A stretch of DNA of 64,000 nt from Enterobacteriaceae bacterium 4M9 (GTDB taxonomy: Bacteria; Pseudomonadota; Gammaproteobacteria; Enterobacterales; Enterobacteriaceae). Made by a program: the position numbers and the translations under genes. Below, in pieces: positions 58,778-64,000 of the stretch. Position 1 is the first letter of the stretch, and each line of letters begins with the position of its first letter. The stretch is from positions 3,844,001 to 3,908,000 of the forward strand of contig JAADJJ010000001.1 in assembly GCA_010092695.1 (NCBI GenBank), written 5' to 3'. The notes under the pieces are model-generated. The model was not told where the DNA came from, searched no databases, and saw only the letters and a program-made list of their open reading frames with translations.

Positions 58778-59872
58778 ATGAAAAAAATCTCTCTGGCATT
58801 GATGGTGGCGAGTACATTTTTGACCACCACGGCACACGCAGCGGAAATCTATAATAAAAACGCCAACAAACTGGATCTCTATGGTCGCGTAAAAGCGATG
58901 CGCTATATCAGCGACAACAAATCGGTGGATGGCGACCAGACTTATGCCCGACTGGGCTTTAAAGGCGAAACCCAGATTAGTGATTTACTCACGGGCTACG
59001 GCCAGTGGGAATACCAGATGACCGGCAACAGGACCGAGAGCGACGGTTCAGCTAAAACCCGTATGGCCTTTGCCGGGCTGAAAGTCGGGGACTACGGCTC
59101 TTTTGACTACGGTCGCAACTACGGCGTGCTCTACGACGTGGAAGCCTGGACCGATATTTTCCCGGAGTTCGGCGGCGATGGCTGGACGCGTACCGATAAC
59201 TTCATGACCGGGCGTACCAACGGCGTAGCAACCTACCGTAACCGTGATTTCTTCGGTCTGGTGGATGGCCTTAACGTGGCCGTGCAGTATCAGGGTAAAA
59301 ACGAGAACGACGGACGCGCTGTCAGTAAACAAAACGGTGATGGCGTGGGCGGTGCCGTGAGCTATGATTTCGGCGATAGCGGCTTTAGCGTGGGCGCAAC
59401 CTATGCCGCAGCCAGCCGCACCGCAGGCCAGAAAGCACAAAGCTGGGGCCGTGGCGACAAAGCCGAAGCCTGGGCTACCGGTCTGAAATACTCAGCCGAC
59501 AGCCTCTATCTCGGCGCTGTTTATGCTGAAACCCGCAATATGACGCCCATTTCAGGCACCGCCACGATTGATGGCGTGAATACCAGCGTTAACGGTTTTG
59601 CCAATAAAATGCAGACCTTCGAAGCGGTTGTTCAGTATCAGTTCAATAACGGTCTGCGCCCGTCCCTGGGTTATGTGCAGTCGAAAGGCAAAAAGATTGA
59701 AGGCGTGGGCAATGCCGACCTGGTGAAATACGTGGATGTTGCGGCCACGTATTATTTCAACAAGAACATGTCAGCGTTTGTGGACTATAAAATCAACCTG
59801 GTTAACGACAATAACCCGCTTGCTCTGAATACGGATAACGTGGTGGCAACGGGTCTGACTTATCAGTTCTGA
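58778..59872 (+). CDS. phoE: Outer-membrane phosphoporin PhoE
   Basis: A 364-residue general porin with a 21-residue signal peptide ending AHA, followed by AEIYNKNANKLDLYGR and a terminal LTYQF. The eyelet loop L3 motif PEFGGD is present. It forms an anion-preferring trimeric pore made under phosphate limitation. AGGAA lies before the ATG. It is about 13 residues longer than E. coli PhoE, as surface loops vary. Position between proB and crl on the opposite strand fixes the identity against OmpC/OmpF. Confidence 0.93.
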   Translation: MKKISLALMVASTFLTTTAHAAEIYNKNANKLDLYGRVKAMRYISDNKSVDGDQTYARLGFKGETQISDLLTGYGQWEYQMTGNRTESDGSAKTRMAFAGLKVGDYGSFDYGRNYGVLYDVEAWTDIFPEFGGDGWTRTDNFMTGRTNGVATYRNRDFFGLVDGLNVAVQYQGKNENDGRAVSKQNGDGVGGAVSYDFGDSGFSVGATYAAASRTAGQKAQSWGRGDKAEAWATGLKYSADSLYLGAVYAETRNMTPISGTATIDGVNTSVNGFANKMQTFEAVVQYQFNNGLRPSLGYVQSKGKKIEGVGNADLVKYVDVAATYYFNKNMSAFVDYKINLVNDNNPLALNTDNVVATGLTYQF

Positions 59873-59890
59873 TTTCATGCAAGGAAAAAC

Positions 59891-59917
59891 AAACGCCAGC
59901 CCGGGGCTGGCGTTTTT
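59891..59917. terminator. Bidirectional terminator between phoE and crl
   Basis: AACGCCAGCC-CCGG-GGCTGGCGTT followed by TTTTT on the plus strand, and by TTTGTTTTT on the minus strand. It serves both convergent genes. Confidence 0.88.
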
Positions 59918-59920
59918 CAT

Positions 59921-60319
59921 TCAGGCGCGGCGTTTAACCGGCTGTTCTACACCGTCGGCAGGTAGCAACTCAAAATTGAGCGAGGTCAGCAGTGCCTCCA
60001 GCCGCTCGTGGAAATTGCGCAGCGTCTGAGTCACCTGCTCTTCCACCGCTTTATCTTTAAAATCTACGGGTTGCCAGATGCCGTCTTTATCAAACAGGCC
60101 AAACTGCCACGTATAATGGAAGCGCTTTTCCTGCGGCGCCAGTTCCATCCACCATCCCCAGAACTCACGTTTTTCAGGCGCAGGTTTTACATTGACACAC
60201 ACAGCAAGACAGTCGAAAAAGAATCGATTTTCGTCGCACTTGTCTTCACGAATATAAGGGCCAAGCGCTGCAAACTTTTTAGTCAGGCGGCCTTTGGGGT
60301 ATCCACTCGGTAACGTCAT
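59921..60319 (-). CDS. crl: Sigma-S activity regulator Crl
   Basis: A 132-residue protein (E. coli Crl has 133) that binds sigma-S and helps it form holoenzyme, thereby favouring curli and stationary-phase genes. The conserved block TKKFAALGPYIRE and the FFFDCLAVCVNVKPAPE and FWGWWMEL segments are present. AGGAG lies 7 bases before the ATG. The C-terminal third diverges from E. coli. It lies between phoE and frsA as expected. Confidence 0.96.
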   Translation of the reverse strand: MTLPSGYPKGRLTKKFAALGPYIREDKCDENRFFFDCLAVCVNVKPAPEKREFWGWWMELAPQEKRFHYTWQFGLFDKDGIWQPVDFKDKAVEEQVTQTLRNFHERLEALLTSLNFELLPADGVEQPVKRRA

Positions 60320-60423
60320 TGCGATCTCCTGTTAGTGAACACCCAGTTTTAACGAACATGCAAAATTAAGCAATGTTTGATGTTTATGGCCAACAATTTC
60401 ACAACATAAATCGCATTTCTCCG

Positions 60424-61671
60424 TCAGCGTAACCGTTTTGACAACCAGCCAGTGATCTCCTTGAGCGCCCGATCAAAGCTCTGGTTCAGTGGCCGAAACG
60501 GGATCTCAATAAGTTTACTGTCGGCTGAGGACGAGGTTATCAGCCGCGACTCTTCCTCAGGGCTAAAGGGATCGTTTTGCCAGTAGGCAGAGAGCAGCGG
60601 CGTCGGGCAGCGGCGGCCCAGCAACCCCTGAGTTTTAAGTGAATAGCGGTTAAGTTCAATGCCAAGCGCAGCGTCCGAGGCATCCTGCATCCCGAGGCGG
60701 CTTGCCAGCACATCAATGTACATCTCCGGCACCCTGCGCTGGCGCGCGGTGTCACTGAGCAGGGCATGCACTACCGGCCCGATACAGGCCACGCCCTTAA
60801 GGCGCTGCGACTCAAGATAGGCCAGTCGTACCGCCACGTTGGCGCCAAAGCGAAAACCAAACGCCGCGACACGCGTGTGATCAATCCAGGGAATATCCGG
60901 CAGCGCTTTAAGTACGTGCTGGTGCAGCAGGCTGGAGTCCTGAGTAAGCTTCCACTTTGCAGAAAAGCCGACGGAAGGCATATCGATTGTCAGCATTGCC
61001 AGCCCGGCCGGCGCAAAATAATGCTCAAACAGGCGGTAATAATCGCTTTGCAATGCATCAAGCCCGCCGCACAACAGAACCGTCGGCAACGGCCCTTCCA
61101 CGCCTTTGGGCATATGCAGAAAGCCGGTGATTGTCCCGCTGCCCGCCACGGGAAACTCCAGCTTACGTAACCCACCGGAAAGCCTCGGCGCGGCCTCTTC
61201 ATAGGCACGGTTAGCCAGTACCTGCGCCTGGTCGGCCAGCTCATCGCCTTTAAGGTGCGGATAGGCGGCGATGCTGTACAGGTTTGCCGCCATTAGCCAC
61301 TGCTTGCCGCACAGCACATCATCCAGCTGCTGGCTGGCGCTCTGCTGCCAGTCCATCGCCTGCTTCGACCACTCAAATATCCAGTTACCGCTGCGATAGC
61401 CAACCACTGTGTCAAAAATATCGTCATGGGTGCGCTCGGCTTTGCTGGCGGCAATACGCGACTGGACCTCAAGGATTTCCAGCGCAGGCACACCGCGCCA
61501 GGTCCAGAGCAGACGGTTAATCAGGCGATACCAGTGTGCCACCGTGGCGCCATCCAGCGCCGACTGCACGGCAGAGGCTTTGTAGTGACGCGAGCGGCGC
61601 ACCAGCGTGGAGGTTTCGGGGTGTTTAAAGCGGGGCTTGAACAACGTTTCGCTCAGGTTTTTCTGCGACAT
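60424..61671 (-). CDS. frsA: FrsA, alpha/beta-hydrolase-type fermentation/respiration switch protein
   Basis: A 415-residue protein (414 in E. coli) of the DUF1100 alpha/beta-hydrolase family. E. coli FrsA binds unphosphorylated EIIA-Glc and shifts metabolism toward fermentation; enzyme activity is disputed. The N-terminus NLSETLFKPRFKHPETSTLVRR is highly conserved, and the hydrolase core has VLLCGGLDA and GFRFGANVAVRLAYLES. I use the ATG at 61671 (MSQKNL), with CGGAG about 7 bases upstream, rather than the in-frame ATG five codons earlier. Confidence 0.94.
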   Translation of the reverse strand: MSQKNLSETLFKPRFKHPETSTLVRRSRHYKASAVQSALDGATVAHWYRLINRLLWTWRGVPALEILEVQSRIAASKAERTHDDIFDTVVGYRSGNWIFEWSKQAMDWQQSASQQLDDVLCGKQWLMAANLYSIAAYPHLKGDELADQAQVLANRAYEEAAPRLSGGLRKLEFPVAGSGTITGFLHMPKGVEGPLPTVLLCGGLDALQSDYYRLFEHYFAPAGLAMLTIDMPSVGFSAKWKLTQDSSLLHQHVLKALPDIPWIDHTRVAAFGFRFGANVAVRLAYLESQRLKGVACIGPVVHALLSDTARQRRVPEMYIDVLASRLGMQDASDAALGIELNRYSLKTQGLLGRRCPTPLLSAYWQNDPFSPEEESRLITSSSADSKLIEIPFRPLNQSFDRALKEITGWLSKRLR

Positions 61672-61737
61672 CAAACGCTCCGTCAATCGAAAAAATCACT
61701 GTGTGTGATTGTAGCCGGATGCGCAACAACAAAAAAC

Positions 61738-61762
61738 AAACGCCCGGCAAGCCGGGCGTTTT
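61738..61762. terminator. Terminator after gpt
   Basis: An 8-bp perfect stem (CGCCCGGC / GCCGGGCG) with a 2-base loop, flanked on the minus strand by GTTTGTTTTTTG. It ends the gpt transcript and separates it from frsA. Confidence 0.85.
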
Positions 61763-61779
61763 ATTATGATTCTGGTCAA

Positions 61780-62238
61780 TTAACGGCCTGAGAGTGGCGG
61801 CACAAACGCAACGCCCATATCCCACGGCTGCTCAATCCAGGTATTTTGCGCAATGTCGATTTCGTAATCGTCCACCAGCGGCTGACCTGCCGGTTTGGCG
61901 AAAATCGTCACAAAACGCGCTTTCGGATACATTTCACGAATAGCCACGGCAGTACCGCCGGTGTCCACGAGGTCATCAATGACGATAAAGCCTTCACCAT
62001 CACCTTCCGCGCGCTTAATCACTTTCATTTCGCGCTGGTTGTCATGGTCGTAGCTGGAGATACAAACGGTGTCGACGTGGCGAATACCCAGTTCACGCGC
62101 CAGCAGCGCGGCCGGGACCAGTCCACCGCGGCTGACCGCGATGATGCCCTTCCACTGCTCTGCGGGCAGCAGGCGGCTTGCGAGTTTGCGGGCGTGAATC
62201 TGCAACATGTCCCAGGTGACGACGTATTTTTCGCTCAT
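61780..62238 (-). CDS. gpt: Xanthine-guanine phosphoribosyltransferase
   Basis: A 152-residue purine salvage enzyme of the E. coli length, converting xanthine, guanine and hypoxanthine with PRPP to nucleotides. The PRPP-binding motif FIVIDDLVDTGGTAV is clear, as is the AVSRGGLVPAALLAREL segment. It starts at ATG 62238, after the family's conserved MSEKYVVTWDMLQ start. Monocistronic, with a terminator behind; divergent from pepD. Confidence 0.97.
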   Translation of the reverse strand: MSEKYVVTWDMLQIHARKLASRLLPAEQWKGIIAVSRGGLVPAALLARELGIRHVDTVCISSYDHDNQREMKVIKRAEGDGEGFIVIDDLVDTGGTAVAIREMYPKARFVTIFAKPAGQPLVDDYEIDIAQNTWIEQPWDMGVAFVPPLSGR

Positions 62239-62495
62239 ATGAAGTGTCCCAGCCTGTCAGTAACGGCTTAAAAATTATTCAGGGGAAATCAGGTTGCGCG
62301 AAATTATAGAGATCCCATGCGCTAAAAACCAGTGCTGCGCTAGCAACGGCGCGGATTTTAGGCTTTTGTTCTCCAGATGCAGGAGAAAGTGGTATCCTCG
62401 ACTTATCGTACGGGCAAAGGCCCGCGTACATCTTTTTCCCGCTAACACAGTGACCAGGCAGACTTTATTGCCGGTCGTCGTCAAGGAGACGCATC

Positions 62496-63950
62496 GTGTC
62501 TGAATTGTCTCAACTCTCTCCGCAGCCGCTATGGGATATTTTTGCCAATATTTGCGCTATCCCGCACCCGTCTTACCATGAAGAACAGCTGGCTCAGCAC
62601 ATAATGGACTGGGCTGGCGAAAAAGGGCTGCACGCACAGCGCGACCAGGTAGGCAATATTCTGATTCGCAAGCCTGCTACTGCGGGCATGGAAAACCGCA
62701 AGCCGGTTGCCCTACAGGCTCACCTGGACATGGTGCCGCAGAAAAATAACGATACCGTTCACGACTTCACTAAAGACCCGATTCAGCCGTGGATTGACGG
62801 CGAGTGGGTGAAAGCACGCGGCACCACGCTGGGTGCCGACAACGGGATTGGCATGGCGTCTGCGCTGGCGGTGCTGGCTGACGAGCGCGTGGAGCACGGC
62901 CCGCTGGAAGTGCTGCTGACCATGACCGAAGAAGCCGGGATGGAAGGCGCATTCGGCCTTCAGCCCAACTGGCTGAAAGCCGACATTCTGATTAACACCG
63001 ACTCCGAAGAAGAAGGTGAAATTTACATGGGCTGCGCCGGTGGCGTGGATGCCATCACCACCCTGCCGCTCACGCGTGAAGCGCTGCCGGGCGGCTTTGA
63101 GACTGTCAAACTGACCCTGAAAGGCCTCAAAGGCGGTCACTCTGGTGCAGAAATCCACCTCGGTCTTGGCAATGCCAATAAACTGCTGGCGCGCTTTTTG
63201 AAAGAGCACGCGGCACTGGATTTGCGTCTGCTCGATTTCAACGGCGGTACGCTGCGTAACGCCATTCCGCGCGAAGCCTCCGCCATGCTGGCTGTTGCGA
63301 GCAGCAAATCTGCTGAGCTGAAAGCGCAGGTTGCCCACTACCAGGCCGTGCTGGAAAACGAACTGGCGCTGAAAGAGAAAAACCTGACGCTGGTGCTGGA
63401 GTCCTGTGAAACCGCGCACTCGCCGCTGACGGCACAGAGCCGCGACACCTTCGTTAACCTCATCAACGCCACGCCAAACGGCGTGATTCGCAATTCCGAC
63501 GTGATGAAAGGCGTGGTGGAAACCTCGCTGAACCTTGGCGTTGTCACAACAGAAGAGAACCAGGCAGAAATTATTTGTCTGATTCGCTCGCTTATCGACA
63601 GCGGCAAAGATGCCGTTGCCAGCACGCTGCAATCGCTTGGCGAACTGGCCGGTGCACAGGTGCAGATTAAGGGCAGCTATCCGGGCTGGCAGCCGGATGA
63701 CAAATCGCCGGTGATGAAGCTGGTGCGTGAAACTTACAACACGCTGTTTGGCAAAACGCCGAACATTCAGGTTATTCACGCGGGTCTGGAATGCGGCCTG
63801 TTCAAAAAACCGTATCCGGATATGGATATGGTCTCTATTGGGCCAACCATCACCGGACCTCACTCGCCCGATGAGCAGGTGCATATTGAAAGCGTCGGCC
63901 ATTACTGGACGCTGCTGACCGCGCTGCTGAAGGCAATACCGTTAAAATAA
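62496..63950 (+). CDS. pepD: Aminoacyl-histidine dipeptidase (peptidase D)
   Basis: A 484-residue M20-family metallopeptidase (485 in E. coli) that splits Xaa-His dipeptides such as carnosine. Zinc-ligand motifs are visible: LQAHLDMVPQ, GTTLGADNGIG, MTEEAGMEGAFGL with the catalytic Glu pair, NTDSEEEGE, and HAGLECGLF near the end. It starts with GTG at 62496, preceded by AAGGAG 7 bases upstream; E. coli pepD also uses GTG. Confidence 0.97.
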   Translation: MSELSQLSPQPLWDIFANICAIPHPSYHEEQLAQHIMDWAGEKGLHAQRDQVGNILIRKPATAGMENRKPVALQAHLDMVPQKNNDTVHDFTKDPIQPWIDGEWVKARGTTLGADNGIGMASALAVLADERVEHGPLEVLLTMTEEAGMEGAFGLQPNWLKADILINTDSEEEGEIYMGCAGGVDAITTLPLTREALPGGFETVKLTLKGLKGGHSGAEIHLGLGNANKLLARFLKEHAALDLRLLDFNGGTLRNAIPREASAMLAVASSKSAELKAQVAHYQAVLENELALKEKNLTLVLESCETAHSPLTAQSRDTFVNLINATPNGVIRNSDVMKGVVETSLNLGVVTTEENQAEIICLIRSLIDSGKDAVASTLQSLGELAGAQVQIKGSYPGWQPDDKSPVMKLVRETYNTLFGKTPNIQVIHAGLECGLFKKPYPDMDMVSIGPTITGPHSPDEQVHIESVGHYWTLLTALLKAIPLK

Positions 63951-63969
63951 TGACCCACTGCTGTCAAAA

Positions 63970-63994
63970 CGCCCTCTTCAGAGGGCGTTTTTGT
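63970..63994 (+). terminator. Terminator of pepD
   Basis: CGCCCTC-TTCA-GAGGGCG followed by TTTTTG, 19 bases after the pepD stop. Confidence 0.9.
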
Positions 63995-64000
63995 TTTCTG

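Overview
The window comes from an Enterobacteriaceae chromosome, probably an Enterobacter, Cronobacter, Citrobacter or Leclercia relative. The right end carries the conserved block thrW-proA-proB-phoE-crl-frsA-gpt-pepD, in the order and strand pattern known from E. coli and Salmonella but with clearly diverged proteins. The left end holds a five-gene fimbrial operon matching Salmonella stbABCDE in gene order and in its location near thrW. The species cannot be fixed from the sequence alone.

Layout. (1) 246-18814: a 16.9-kb gene for a 5633-residue repetitive type I-secreted adhesin, an OmpA-domain envelope protein, a small lipoprotein and a doubtful short ORF; no ABC exporter is in the window. 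(2) 18811-19410: an unknown membrane protein on the minus strand. (3) 19411-20295: a non-coding stretch with a 10-C tract and the fimbrial promoter, then stbA-E (20296-26304). (4) 26320-28470: an IS3-family element that has replaced the N-terminus of a P22-type integrase, followed by a terminator and an att-like sequence. (5) 28414-55950: a P4-like satellite or genomic island of about 27.5 kb in the 3' end of thrW. Its backbone is the integrase next to the tRNA, an AlpA-type regulator, a C4-type antisense RNA, Ash/Icd-type reading frames, a 30-residue leader ORF, the P4 alpha primase/helicase and an iteron cluster. Its cargo is a CDI toxin-immunity locus (cdiBAI), a tight three-gene operon (NdpA-like protein, PD-(D/E)xK nuclease, unknown protein), an orphan immunity-like gene, and a GIY-YIG nuclease gene split by an IS256-family element. 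(6) 55934-63994: thrW and the core block.

How it works together. The thrW 3' end appears to have been used twice. A P22-type prophage, now reduced to a truncated integrase, was followed by a P4-type island that inserted between it and the tRNA. Matching pairs of TATACACA motifs 12 bp apart lie inside both island ends and look like integrase arm sites. The cargo is competitive (CDI, immunity) and probably anti-phage (the two nuclease loci). Outside the island are surface adhesins: the giant adhesin and the Stb fimbriae.

The main candidates for undescribed biology are the NdpA/PD-(D/E)xK/unknown operon at 30072-33131 and the GIY-YIG nuclease with an unfamiliar C-terminal domain. The second was found by removing the IS256-type element and its 9-bp target duplication, which restores one frame of about 357 codons. 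All assignments come from reading the sequence and remembered family features; no database search was run.
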